A stretch of DNA of 64,000 nt from Piezodorus guildinii (GCA_023052935.1 CM041293.1:177683600-177747599), one strand, 5' to 3'. Positions 40,346 through 50,965 are shown, numbered from the stretch's first letter. Notes: generated by a model from the sequence alone, not told the origin. Numbers and translations: made by a program.

Positions 40346-40732
40346 TGTGATGGGCCTGATGTGTGTGAGGGAGTGAGGTTATAACACACAGCTGGTGGGA
40401 GCAAAGAGGTTATGTGAAATGGATTTGTCACTGCCTCAAACATGTTTATATTTTAGTTTTCTTTATATTTAATTGAGGGTCATTTTTATTTATTATTTTA
40501 TTTTCTGTGTTTTATGATAGTAGAAAGATTATTTTATTTTACAGTGGCAAATCCATTGCAACCTCTCACCAGCTGTGGTTTTTGATCTATCTGGATTAGT
40601 GTGTGCTCCTCATATTGCTTTCCTTATTTTATATTCTGTTATTCTTCATTTTATTCAACTGTCTGAACAATAAAAGAACCATTTGAACCCGTAGTGCCAG
40701 GCTGTAGTCATTTCGCCCTCACCTCCTCTAAA
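40346..40732 (+). repeat. CsRn1-like element, left LTR
   Basis: 387 bp; AATAAAAGAACC at about 40670 is the likely poly(A) signal. It matches the right LTR almost perfectly. Confidence 0.9.
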
Positions 40733-40748
40733 GTAATACCGCCTCAGC

Positions 40749-42380
40749 TTGAATGAACCACAGATCTGGCTCTTCTCTATAAAAAGATGGCACTTTCGCC
40801 ATTACCTAGAGGGGAGACATTTTGCTGTCTGGACGGACCACAAACCGCTGGAACAAGCGTTCTATCAGAAGCCAGAGACAGCGACGCCCATGCGGATTCG
40901 GTTGGTGAACTTTATCAGCCAGTTCACAACCGACATCCGCCACGTACCCGGGGAAGACAACGCAGTTGCCGACGCGCTCTCGAGGGTAGAGGACATCGAC
41001 TGTACCGAGGACTATGAGCGCCTTGCGTCCGAGCAGCAGAAGGATCCGTCGGTTTCTGAGCTTCAGAAGAACAGCCGTCTTCAGCTTCGCTGGATCCAGC
41101 CTCCCGGTACAGCCTCGTCTGTCCTCTGCGAAACCTCTACGCCTCAGGCGCGACCATACGTTCCTGAGTCCATGCGAGAAGAGATCTTCCACCGCCTGCA
41201 TGGGCTCAGTCACCCCGGGATACGGGCCTCGAGGCGGCTGGTCACGCAGCGTTTCTTTTGGCCAGGCATGAACGCCGACGTCTCGAGGTGGGCACGCTGC
41301 TGCATTCTCTGCCAGCGATCGAAGGTTGTCCGTCACACAGTGACTCCTCCAGGTACCTTTGCACCCAGCGGAAGGATGGAGCATATCCACGTGGACATCG
41401 TTGGGCCTCTGCCACCCTCCAACGGCATGCGTTATTGCCTCACGATGATAGATCGATTCACGCGTTGGCCTGAGGCGTGCCCGCTAGAGGAAATTACAAG
41501 CACCAAGGTAGCAGAAGCAATAGTGGGCACGTGGATTTCCCGTTATGGTACGCCTGCAAGGATTACTACCGACCAAGGGCGCCAGTTTGAGTCAGACCTC
41601 TTTATTAGCCTCACTCGCGTCCTTGGTATCCAGAGGAGCAGGACTACGGCGTACCATCCTCAGTCCAACGGGTGCGTGGAGCGGTGGCATAGGTCCCTTA
41701 AGGCATCCCTAAGGGCAACGTTGGGAAATATGGGGTGGACTAAGGTGCTACCCACCGTCCTTTTGGGTCTTCGGTCAGCGGTGAGAGAAGATGTTGGTGC
41801 CAGCGCTGCGGAAATGGTCTTCGGCCAACCACTTCGCCTCCCTGGAGAATTTTTTGAACCCTCTGAACGGCGGGAGGACGCGGAGGCGACATTGAAGACG
41901 CTGAGGGAGGCGATGAAGATGCTCCGGCCAGCTCCGCACCGCAGCAGTACGGCTCGCACCTTTGTTCACCGCGACCTCAAGGACTGCACCCACGTTTTCC
42001 TTAGGGATGACACCGTCCGACGCCCACTGACGGCGCCTTACACCGGCCCTTATCAGGTTCTCTCGAGGGAGGAGAAGACATTCAAGCTGCTGCTACCGAC
42101 AGGACCGAAGACCGTCTCCATGGATCGCCTGAAGGTAGCACATCTTCTCCCGGGACCGGCAGAGGACAGCGGCAACAGGGATCTGCCTACTCCATCGCCC
42201 TCTGGTGTGGCCAGCGGCAAGTGCGATCACCCCACTCCTTCTCCCACATCTGCGGACTCCGGACCTTCAAATGACCTCGACTCAGAACAGCAGGACACAT
42301 CACCGCCTTATCGCACCCGGTCTGGTCGGGTGGTAAAGCCTAAGGTTCGTTTCTGTGCCGATGTCATTGGGGGGGAGTGA
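40749..42380 (+). CDS. RNase H end plus integrase of CsRn1-like Gypsy
   Basis: 543 open codons with a stop directly at the right LTR. The first about 15 residues are novel sequence at the deletion joint; family homology starts at HFRHYLEGRHFAVWTDHKPL (RNase H end) and DNAVADALSR. Integrase follows: zinc domain H..H..C..C (LSHPGIRASRRL to CILCQRS), catalytic Asp in HVDIVGPLP, Asp in ITTDQGRQFES and Glu in NGCVERWHRSLK, so the DDE triad is complete. The C-terminal part ends with YRTRSGRVVKPKVRF, as in the CsRn1 clade. Without RT and gag the element must have been mobilised in trans or deleted after insertion. The start Met is only the first available one. Confidence 0.9.
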   Translation: MNEPQIWLFSIKRWHFRHYLEGRHFAVWTDHKPLEQAFYQKPETATPMRIRLVNFISQFTTDIRHVPGEDNAVADALSRVEDIDCTEDYERLASEQQKDPSVSELQKNSRLQLRWIQPPGTASSVLCETSTPQARPYVPESMREEIFHRLHGLSHPGIRASRRLVTQRFFWPGMNADVSRWARCCILCQRSKVVRHTVTPPGTFAPSGRMEHIHVDIVGPLPPSNGMRYCLTMIDRFTRWPEACPLEEITSTKVAEAIVGTWISRYGTPARITTDQGRQFESDLFISLTRVLGIQRSRTTAYHPQSNGCVERWHRSLKASLRATLGNMGWTKVLPTVLLGLRSAVREDVGASAAEMVFGQPLRLPGEFFEPSERREDAEATLKTLREAMKMLRPAPHRSSTARTFVHRDLKDCTHVFLRDDTVRRPLTAPYTGPYQVLSREEKTFKLLLPTGPKTVSMDRLKVAHLLPGPAEDSGNRDLPTPSPSGVASGKCDHPTPSPTSADSGPSNDLDSEQQDTSPPYRTRSGRVVKPKVRFCADVIGGE

Positions 42381-42767
42381 TGTGATGGGCCTGATGTGTG
42401 TGAGGGAGTGAGGTTATTACACACAGCTGGTGGGAGCAAAGAGGTTATGTGAAATGGATTTGTCACTGCCTCAAACATGTTTATATTTTAGTTTTCTTTA
42501 TATTTAATTGAGGGTCATTTTTATTTATTATTTTATTTTCTGTGTTTTATGATAGTAGAAAGATTATTTTATTTTACAGTGGCAAATCCATTGCAACCTC
42601 TCACCAGCTGTGGTTTTTGATCTATCTGGATTAGTGTGTGCTCCTCATATTGCTTTCCTTATTTTATATTCTGTTATTCTTCATTTTATTCAACTGTCTG
42701 AACAATAAAAGAACCATTTGAACCCGTAGTGCCAGGCTGTAGTCATTTCGCCCTCACCTCCTCTAAA
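42381..42767 (+). repeat. CsRn1-like element, right LTR
   Basis: Same 387 bp as the left LTR with one visible difference; preceded by the polypurine tract and followed by the AGCC duplication. Confidence 0.9.
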
Positions 42768-42853
42768 AGCCTATTTGTTATAAAATGGCGACTGATATTT
42801 AAAATGATTATTTAATTCAATAACTCAGTTATTTTTGAACATGAAGAAAAAAA

Positions 42854-43330
42854 ATCTGGTGCGGGCAACACACGACTTTCACTTACCTCCTTTTTTTATA
42901 TCGATTAAAGAATTAATTAAATTGAATTAATATAAAAACGTGTGTTTTATTAAAAACTCTATGATACGATTATCTAAAATAATCAGTTAGTTTAATCAAC
43001 TTTTTATCAACTTTTACAAGCTTGTGTATAAGATAATATTTTTGCTAAAATATTTCTCTTTCCAACGGTATATTATATGTCTATATTACTATTCTTATGT
43101 TCAAAAACAAAAAATTGCATCAAAAAAATATTTTTTCAGTTTTCCCTTCTTGTTGTTTTAGCAAATTCGCTCTACTTATACTACACACACACCTTTTTGC
43201 GGGACTTGGTCATTTGGACTCAGGGGACCCTAAAATGTGTATTTCCCTTGAAAACTGGAATTAGAAAATTTTTACAATTGCTATACTTCCTCTTACTATA
43301 TATTCCAAATGTAGGTAAGTGAAAGTAAAA
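42854..43330 (+). mobile_element. Helentron-like copy 6, internally shortened
   Basis: 5' end ATCTGGTGCGGGCAACACAC with subterminal ACTTTCACTTACC, 3' end with the hairpin arm TACTATATATTCC and GGTAAGTGAAAGTAAAA. About 430 bp of the middle is missing between the TTTTCCCTTC block and the CA tract. It faces copy 7 across the inverted repeat at 43328-43692. Confidence 0.75.
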
Positions 43331-43692
43331 TTGTAAAATTGATAACAATTGCTCTTTGATATCCATCGAAAATTGTTTTTAGTTTCATCACTAAATTTCT
43401 TCTTTCACTACCCATGTGGTGTTCTAAATCCATATTATAAACTATTCTCTTCTTTATAACTCTAAAACTGTTATGAATATATTATAATTTGAATAGATAA
43501 ACAAATTTTAAGAGAACAATTCTACATTTATTTATATAAAAATAATATACTCATCATATTACTGACTTTTATTTTAATAATTTATAATATGGATTTAGAA
43601 CATCATTCGGAAAGAAAAAAATTAGTGATGGAACCAAAAACAATTTTAGGTGAACATCAAGAAGCAATTGTTATCAATTTTGTAAAATGAAG
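43328..43692. repeat. Inverted repeat, about 105-bp arms
   Basis: AAAATTGATAACAATTGCT at 43336-43354 and further blocks (AAAATTGTTTTTAG, CATCACTAAATTT, GTTCTAAATCCATATT to 43437) are mirrored in reverse complement at 43585-43690 (AATATGGATTTAGAAC ... AGCAATTGTTATCAATTTT). About 147 bp separates the arms. It lies exactly between Helentron-like copies 6 and 7, which themselves are inverted. Confidence 0.7.
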
Positions 43693-43704
43693 CAATGTTC
43701 TTCA

Positions 43705-44526
43705 AAATGTTTTCGAATTCCAGTTTTCAACAGAAATACATGTTTTAGGGTCCTCTGAGTCAAATTACCGAGTCCCACAAAAAGATCTGTGTGTGTGTGG
43801 TAAGTACAGCAGGAAAATGAAAAGTCGTGCGAAACTGAATTTTCATATTTGAGACAACTATAAGCCCGAGATGTTACAGAAATGTTTTCATCAAAATCAG
43901 CTAACCGGAAGATCTACTTTACACCATGCATTTCGCACCTTTTTACGATTTTCTCAAAAATGGCTTTAACAATTTTGATTAAACTCCATATATCGATGTA
44001 AAATTTGATGGGCTTTAATATGATGTAAGTTTCATTCTGATTGAAATAGTCAGACAAGGACTTAAATGCTGATATTTTAAATTTTCTTCCTCTAAAGTAC
44101 CTTTAATTTTGTAGATACTAAAAAAATAACAATATAATCTTGTTATCAATAAGTTGAACGAATTTGATGACCAAATAAAGAATAAAAGAGCAAAACTATT
44201 TTTTAATGTAGTTTTTGGTTTTTTTTATAATAAGTACAGTAATATAGACACATAATGTACCGTTGAAAAGAGAAAGATTTTAGAAAAAATATTATCTGAT
44301 GCAAAAAGTTTTAAAAGTTAATATAAAGTGACGAATAGGGAATAAACTTATTACTGATTAACCATTTAATATAGTTATAATATTTAATCTAAATCATATG
44401 TTTCCAACAAAAATGAATACACGTTTTATTAAAATTAACTTAAAATATTTTTCAAATTGATTTAGTTTTTAAATTGATTTTAATAGTAGAGGTAAATGGG
44501 AGTCGTGCGTTGCCCGTACCAGAGTT
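43705..44526 (-). mobile_element. Helentron-like copy 7, 3' hairpin lost
   Basis: On the minus strand the 5' end lies at 44526 (CTCTGGTACGGGCAACGCAC) and the family blocks continue to the CCAGTTTTCAACAG region at 43715. The terminal hairpin is missing. AAAATGAAGCAATGTTC at about 43686 and AAAATGAAGCAGTGTTC at 44532 flank it, a direct repeat of about 26 bp with mismatches. Confidence 0.72.
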
Positions 44527-44721
44527 TTTGAAAATGAAGCAGTGTTCTTTGAAATGTTGAAAACTATTATTATAATTCGAATTATTAAAAAAATTGTAAG
44601 AATATAATAATTCCGAATTTATTAATATAAAAGTAATATAATTTTCATATTACTGACTTCCATATCAATACATTAATTTTATTTTTATCTTGCTTTAATG
44701 TTATATTTTTTTTTTTTATAG

Positions 44722-44919
44722 ATAGCACATGTAATCCGTGAGATACGACACTTTCAACAGACGCCTTATAAGATTGATATGATTAGTAAGGTTACTAACT
44801 ATCTCCTCGACACGTCTTTGCTTCTTGATGATGATGAGTTGTACCAAATGTCTCTCGAAATCGAACCCAGAACTTCTCGCCTCTGCTCTATTACTGGATT
44901 GCCTTCTACTTCGAGATAA
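44722..44919 (+). CDS. RasGRF: RasGRF-like, last exon (end of CDC25 domain)
   Basis: The acceptor is a long T-run ending ATAG at 44718-44721. 65 codons then TAA at 44917-44919. It reads [20 protein letters not shown], then [20 protein letters not shown] and [10 protein letters not shown], the final helices of the catalytic domain. The tail ([15 protein letters not shown]) extends about 15 residues beyond the point where vertebrate proteins normally end after EPR. It is again exactly 198 bp. The protein acts at membranes on Ras (and in some members Rac) as a GDP/GTP exchange factor; calcium control by the IQ motif would lie upstream of the window. Confidence 0.97.
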   Translation: MAHVIREIRHFQQTPYKIDMISKVTNYLLDTSLLLDDDELYQMSLEIEPRTSRLCSITGLPSTSR

Positions 44920-45032
44920 CCATCTTTTTATATTTTCAATATTTTCCTTTTATATATTTATGAATATGAATTTATTCGTTTTTCTATTTTATATATAGAT
45001 TTATTTATCAGATTAATTTAATTATCGTAGGT

Positions 45033-45116
45033 TGTGAATTATAATTATACGTTTTGGTCAAAATCGTCGGATGACCAAAGCGTATACATTCCCTGGTATC
45101 GTGACAATAATTCACA
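45033..45116. repeat. Long hairpin in presumed RasGRF 3' UTR
   Basis: The inner stem ATACGTTTTGGTCA (45047-45060) pairs with TGACCAAAGCGTAT (45072-45085) with one G-T/mismatch, and the outer stem TGTGAATTAT (45033-45042) pairs with ATAATTCACA (45107-45116). It lies about 115 bp after the stop codon. Confidence 0.65.
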
Positions 45117-45476
45117 GATTTTTAATGATGTAAAGATGATTTTTCTTCCACTAAAGTAAAAATTATTATTTTACTTTTTTTTTCAATGCTCAAAAGCAGT
45201 CTTGAAAAGTAATTAAATTTGGATTGTTTGTCTTCATAATAATTATTTTATTGGTATTGAAAAGACATTTATTGATAAAGTTACAGTGATCTATAAAAAG
45301 CTTCTATTTTAATTCATTGATACAACACAAAACATCAAATGCTCAATTTAAGCGTTTTGTGTTTTTATTATACAGATTTTCTATCATGGCAGTTTTAACT
45401 TACAAAATTTTATTTAATAATTGTTATGTTTAAAAAAAAAGAAAAATTATATCTATATATCATAAAATTAAAATTA

Positions 45477-45482
45477 AATAAA
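45477..45482 (+). terminator. Candidate poly(A) signal AATAAA
   Basis: The first clean AATAAA in an A-rich stretch after the RasGRF stop, 560 bp downstream. Many A/T-rich alternatives exist, so this is only a candidate. Confidence 0.3.
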
Positions 45483-45499
45483 AAAAAGTCTATATATTT

Positions 45500-47145
45500 T
45501 TTACTAATAAAATGTAGTTGGACCTCTGTTTATCCGTTTTCAAGGTAAAATTAAAATTACAAATAGATTTATTATGCATGGTTATCATAACATGTACATG
45601 TAGGAACACATAATGGTGGTAATTTCGGAGAAGTACTTCCCTCCTCTCCTAAAATAGCCACCAAGATAAAATAAATAGATAAGGTATAGTTTTAAATAAT
45701 ACAGCATATATTAAATACCTAATAGCACCAATACTTGGGAGTTACTGTAAAATAATGAACCTGTTAGGAATAATTGAAGTTAGTAAGTATAAAAAAACAA
45801 CCCGTGGATCTCCCATTACTTTAAATTATCACTTAAACACAAGAAAATTGTAAAGAAAAAATGTAGTTTGAAAAAAAAAAAACTTCCAAAGTTATCAATT
45901 ATCAGAAAAACGAATACTTTGTGAATATATGTGCTATTTAAGTTGAAGAATCTATCTTAATTAATAGGTTAGATATCTTTATGGCATTATACTTACCTTG
46001 GCGAACTCTGGTGGCTGGTTTGAGAAACATCATGTTCCCTAAAGGGCAACTCTTCCCATTTAAGTACTTTTATTTGGCAAAAAGATAATGCACTTTGCTC
46101 GCATTATCTTTCAGATTTTTTTTTTTTTTTAACTCCTAACAAAATATGAATTTTTTTTCTTTATGAAATGTTGATATATTGAGGTTCAACTACATTATAT
46201 CGTGAGAAAAACTATCGAAATAAGAAATTGTTTTAAGAATTTACAATCATATTTTGGTACAGGGTAATTTCAAATATTTTTTTATTTTCATTTTAAGATT
46301 TAACAGGTGCAATCATAATGATACTGGATTTCAAGATTTTACGATACAATGAAAATTAATATATTTACATTCAGTCACTGAGGTTTAGAAGTTGAGTATC
46401 TGAGTGTTTGGACAAGATTAAAAGTTAAATCATTTTTAAATATTTAAGTCTTGTATATAAAATGAGATTATTTGTTAATTTTCAACAACTCGGAATCGTT
46501 TTAGTTTTAATTTAAAACCAAAAATCTGTTTTTGAAATAACAGTACAAGAATTAGCAAAATTTATAATTCACTTTAGTACACCATTTTTTTTTTAAATTG
46601 TTTGCTTATTGAATATTGATAAGGATGCACCACATCTGGCAGCTTGCAACCGGTGCGTTTACTGTTATGCGTCGCTTTTGTACCCACATAAATATTATAT
46701 TTTAAAAAAATTATGTAGAGTTAATCTAAAATATGAAAAAATAAAGCTGAAACTCGATATAAATTGTTTATTATACTTCCATACTAAGTGGTAGAAAACT
46801 AATTTTCTAAAGGTTTTCATGAATATAACAAATAACTATGTTTATCCCATAGTTCATAATAAACAAATTTTAAGAACTTTAAAAATTCTATAATTATGGT
46901 TCTATACATTTACAAGTAAATGTGAGTTTGGCCTTAACTTGCGTACCATGCAGATTGGCTGTTGTTTGAAGTGTTAGTTTACTTGTTTGCTGTGTGAATA
47001 TCATTAAAATGTTTTACTTTATAATAGTGTTTGGCTAGCTCATCTTGATATAATTATCGAATGAAAAACAAACTGAAAGACAACGCAAAACGTTTGTTGT
47101 TTCTTGGTACTTGTCGTCTTCCAGCCATGAATGAGTTCTTTGAAC
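45500..47145. other. AT-rich sequence, nothing recognised
   Basis: Downstream of RasGRF. The 61-codon frame at 46609-46794 has a C-x2-C pair but no recognisable fold or splice context. No repeat ends recognised. Confidence 0.5.
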
Positions 47146-47149
47146 CATG

Positions 47150-47345
47150 GAAAGTTGGTCTCATTCACTAACTAAGAAAATTCCTCCTCAGTGAGGACCA
47201 GTATTCCCATGTTTCTCATCAATTTGGTTCTTAGCTCCTCGATTTCATTGCACGTTGTGACCATATGTTCAGCAGTCTCTGGAACAGCGCAATGTTGAAT
47301 ATTTGGGATCAGTATCCAGGCTAAAACTTGATTTGAGCTCAGAAC
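47150..47345 (-). pseudogene. LINE C-terminal remnant
   Basis: The minus strand reads AWILIPNIQHCAVPETAEHM and then VTTCNEIEELRTKLMRNMGI with TEEEF. The C..PETAEHM...C....E.R..L pattern is the terminal Cys/His segment common after RNase H in LINE polymerases. Short and isolated. Confidence 0.5.
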
Positions 47346-47439
47346 CTCCTACATCCTATGAGTAATTGTGATATCCAATATTCCGGAAGGACCCATTTTT
47401 CTGAAAGTCAGGATTGTAAGACTTTAATAGGTTTATAAA

Positions 47440-48136
47440 ATTTATGTATGATCTCTTCAGACAGTCACACTTCTCTCATTGTTATTCTGGTCAAAGGTGG
47501 TTCTATCCTGAATCCCGAAGAAAATACCTACTTGGCATCATCCTATTCCGATCCTTGGGAGCCAGACAACCTTCCTATATATTTGACCTCCTTACTCTGC
47601 ACTCTTCCATGCACACCCTTAATACAAGATCTCAACCTACTAATCTTATACTCACCTTCTCATAGAACTGCCTCCTTTGAAAAGTCCTTTATCGTCTTTT
47701 TCCCACACTCTGGAACTCTTACCCATCTCCCTCCGTAATTTGTCTAGCCACTTTCAAACACCATTTATTTATCCAACTCCTCAAAAATCAATCTTCCACC
47801 CATATGTGATAAATCTTGACTATGATAATGCATAACAAAACTTATTCGATGTTTTTATTTGTATCTTATAGTTATTTTAACTTAATTTAATTTACTGTTT
47901 GACTAAACAATCCTGTATCAAATGAAGCCAGACAAATTGGACTTCCTCAGACTCAGTAGACTCTTTTCATTGTATATTATTCTTAGGGAACGATATGTTC
48001 CAGAATAAAAATTAGTTTTCATTCATTCATCTCATTCATTCATGTCATCCATTCATTCATTCATTCATTCATTCCATCCATTCATTCATTTTGTTCAATC
48101 ATTTCATCCATTCATTCATTCCATTGATTCATTGTA
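47440..48136 (+). pseudogene. CR1/L2-like LINE C-terminus with (ATTC)n tail
   Basis: The frame from 47444, changing once near 47660 and again near 47710, reads RRKYLLGIILFRSLGA, then YIFDLLTLHSSMHTLNTRSQ and TLWNSLPISLRNLSS. YIFDLL...LNTRS...LWNSLP..LR is the well-known end of CR1/L2/Jockey-type ORF2. The 3' end has the block GTTCCAGAATAAAAATTAG followed by an ATTC/CATT simple repeat (48024-48134), the typical microsatellite tail of this LINE group. Confidence 0.7.
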
Positions 48137-48139
48137 TTT

Positions 48140-49435
48140 TAGGAATTTTTTTTAGGTCCCTTTTGGGGTAGTAATCCACCATTGGCACCTGTTCCTCAGT
48201 TGGATCCTCTTCTTTCATATACAAACTAAATTTATCAGAATATAAAGAGTGCTTAGAAAAAATATCTTATATTTTCAACCCACTTGGGCCACCCTTGGTT
48301 ACTGTACTAATCGAAAATGTAGTTATATTTTACCTAAAAAGGAATACGCAGTAGTAAACGCAATGGCTAGCAGCTACCAGATGTGGCTGTGGGGTACGAA
48401 ACAACTGTATCTGTGGCGCATCCTCTTCAACATTCATTTGTACAGAAATATAAACAAATTTAAAAATCGTACTAAAATGAATTTTTCACGATTTCGTTAG
48501 ATATTGTTCCATTAATCTTTATTGTGTTATTATTTATTAATTTTTTCAATAATAGGTTAACACTTTACGAAGACATTGTTCATATTCATTGTTAAGACTG
48601 TATTCATCTTTTTGCTAACAGTAGTTTCAAAAGTTATCGATTCGACTTTTCTAAAATATATAACAATCGGTTGTTAGCAACAGTCAAAGGGTGTATATTG
48701 CTGGCGATATTACCAAATAAAAAGGTTGACTGATTGATACTGACCAATTGATATTTTTAAAATATTGCTTCTTTTTTTTATTTTCTGTAGGACTTGTAGA
48801 ATCGTAATTTTTATTTTTCTGTATGTAGTAAAACATTTTATAAGTAGTCGCATACTTTAAAGTATTTCTCTCCTTGTAATAAAGACTAAATGCAAGCTAC
48901 GGATTGTATACAAGTAATAAAAATAGCAGTCGTTTTTCATTTTTCTCTCATCGCATATTTAAAAATTAATGATAGATAAAAGAGAAGTAGTAGGTAAAGT
49001 ATTTTTATTATTATTTAATTTATATTTATTACCGTTTGCTACATTTACATAAAATAAAATATATAAGTCATAGTACTAGGTTAATTTATAAGATCTTTAT
49101 AAAAATAATTATATAGCAAGTTGGTGATGGAAAATAATGGAAATTTGTCTTTAAATCAACAAATCAGCTTTCAATGACATTTGTTGAAAAGTCTAAATAT
49201 CCCTGTTTCAAATTATCTATAAAAAAAATTCAATAATACAGTGAAAGCTCTTCATAACAGACATCCATACGATGTAAAGCTGAGGAGGGGTATGCATATG
49301 CTCATTGAAAAAAATAATTCATTCATACAGGCATCAGAACATTTTTTTAATTAATGAATATTATTAATAGGATATTATGTTCTATTGATACAAATTATAT
49401 TTTTATTTTATTTATTTGCATCTAGTTAATACAAT
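48140..49435. other. AT-rich sequence, nothing recognised
   Basis: The 83-codon frame at 48249-48500 has no recognised domain. AATAAAGACTAAATGC at 48880 could be a poly(A) signal but no gene leads to it. Confidence 0.45.
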
Positions 49436-49437
49436 TC

Positions 49438-49655
49438 GAGGATTCTATATTCCCCTCTACAGAATCTGTTAGTACCAGAATTTCTTACCTTGTCTAATTC
49501 ATTCATATTTTGATTTAGATTGGTTAATGACAATTTTTTCATTGATAAATTATAAAATAGTCATTGACCAACCTCGATCAATGGGTGAATGAATTAGACT
49601 AGGAAAGAAATTTTGGTGCTATCTGATGTTAGAGAGGGAAGGTTAAAATCCCTGA
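49438..49655. mobile_element. Diverged palindromic element, about 100-bp arms
   Basis: GAGGATTCTATATTCCCCTC and the block TCTAATTCATTCA (left) are mirrored by TGAATGAATTAGACTAGGAA and GAGAGGGAAGGTTAAAATCC (right). Arms match at perhaps 70-75 percent by eye, so it is an old foldback MITE. No target duplication seen. Confidence 0.55.
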
Positions 49656-49659
49656 AAAA

Positions 49660-50440
49660 TCAAAGCTGAAAATAAAGAATGAAAAAAAGGAATAATTTTT
49701 TTCAAACAAAGAAAACCTAGAGCTAATTACTGAAATGAATAACATGAAAGCTCTACAACTGAAAGTAAATAATATTTTTAGAATTTAATATGCATATATG
49801 TATTAAACTTATTATTTTAAAAAACATGAAATTAGTTTGTTGAACATAATGTATAAACAACTTACCTAAATATTTATATTCCAATTTTATAATATCCTTC
49901 TATTGTCTCTTTCCTATTTAAACCTTTTAAATTTCTGTACCAAAAACTTTTTTTTTTTCCCTTTAATTATAAAATATTTTTGTACCCTTTTTGAAATATT
50001 TCTGAAACATTCAAGGTGACAACTAAGAAAACATTTTTCTTTGATTCTTACGTCCTAGAGCTAATTAATGAAATTAACAAAATGATAGCTTTGATTTCTT
50101 TTGACTGATTTCAGCTCCAATAACTTTTTTTTAATTGACATTTTCTATCTATCTTCTATTCTTTAATTATAAAATATTGCTGTGCCATCTTTGTCTTTTC
50201 AACTTAAAGGAACAAATGCGATTGAAGCTTGTTTAGTAGTTTTGATAAAACATGATGAGCCGAGGTGATTCGAGAAGCACGAAATGCAAACAGTAAAAAG
50301 GGAGTTCCAACTAAAATGATAATCAACAAATAGATAATGGCTAATTTAAATTTCTATAACATACACTAAATAACTGTTTCTTTTCTTTTATAATTTTTTT
50401 GGAAGTTTTATTTAATATTTCACACTCAAAAAAGTACTCC
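49660..50440. other. AT-rich sequence, nothing recognised
   Basis: Short A/T-rich repeats (for example GAAAACCTAGAGCTAATTAC and ACGTCCTAGAGCTAATTAAT) occur twice around 49720 and 50050, suggesting a weak 330-bp direct duplication. No genes. Confidence 0.4.
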
Positions 50441-50449
50441 TTATCCATT

Positions 50450-50965
50450 TTTTCTATTTCATCTTTCATTTTATAAGCAAATTATAAAAACTGTGAAGGC
50501 ATATATATAGGAGAGACATCTAAAAAATTAAAAACAAGAATATCCCAACATATATCTAATTGTAAAAATATAAAAAACACCAATACAGCTGGATTATCAT
50601 CACATAGCATACAAGACAACATAAATTTAAATTTTAAAATACAGACATTTTAGATACATCACAAAACAATAGAAATAGAAAATTACTAGAGGCAATACAC
50701 ATTACAAAAAATAATAACAGAACAATAAATTTCAAAACGGATATAAAAAACCTAGGAACACATTACACAGATATCATAAATAAAGTAAAATTTTAAAATA
50801 AATATAACAATAGTCAAAAAACCATAATTAGAATATATAATTAATAGAAATAAAAATAAATACAGGGCACAGGTATTACATAAGAATACTAGAAGAATAT
50901 ACCATGGTACAAAGTATAAAATTAGAAATAATAGAAACATTAAGCCAATAAACATCAAAGAGGAC
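50450..50965 (+). pseudogene. Penelope-like element, GIY-YIG endonuclease remnant
   Basis: The + frame reads NCEGIYIGETSKKLKTRISQ, then HISNCKN and, after a spacer, AGLSSHSIQDNINLNFK. After a frame change come LDTSQNNRNRKLLEAIHI and NFKTDIKNLGTHYTDIINK. C.G.YIGET...L..R...H followed by (A/G)LS.H..... and RK.LEA..I is the GIY-YIG nuclease that forms the C-terminus of Penelope-like retroelement proteins. The Tyr-Ile-Gly and downstream Arg are kept; a stop (QTF*) and frameshift disable it. The reverse transcriptase part is missing upstream. Confidence 0.72.

Larger units (their letters stand above)
40346..42767 (+). mobile_element. CsRn1-like Gypsy element, internally deleted, GC-rich
   Basis: Two 387-bp LTRs (40346-40732 and 42381-42767), starting TGTGATGGGCCTG and ending CCTCTAAA, differ by one base that I noticed (TTATAACAC versus TTATTACAC). 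A 4-bp direct repeat AGCC flanks the element (40342-40345, 42768-42771). The internal region of 1.65 kb lacks primer site, gag, protease and RT. It starts inside RNase H and contains one intact frame. A G-run (GGGGGGGAG) before the right LTR is the polypurine tract. The coding part is far more GC-rich than its surroundings. Near-identical LTRs indicate a young insertion of a deletion derivative. Confidence 0.92.

Noticed and set aside
40787..41993. Several frames of 70-194 codons on both strands inside the CsRn1-like element
   Set aside because: They overlap the integrase frame, which has a complete set of family motifs; the GC-rich sequence simply lacks stops.
42854..44526. A palindromic viral or plasmid replication origin
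   Set aside because: The mirror symmetry is explained by two inverted copies of a dispersed repeat.
47444..47738. Two overlapping frames as a host gene
   Set aside because: They contain the LINE end signature (YIFDLL, LNTRS) and lead into an (ATTC)n tail.
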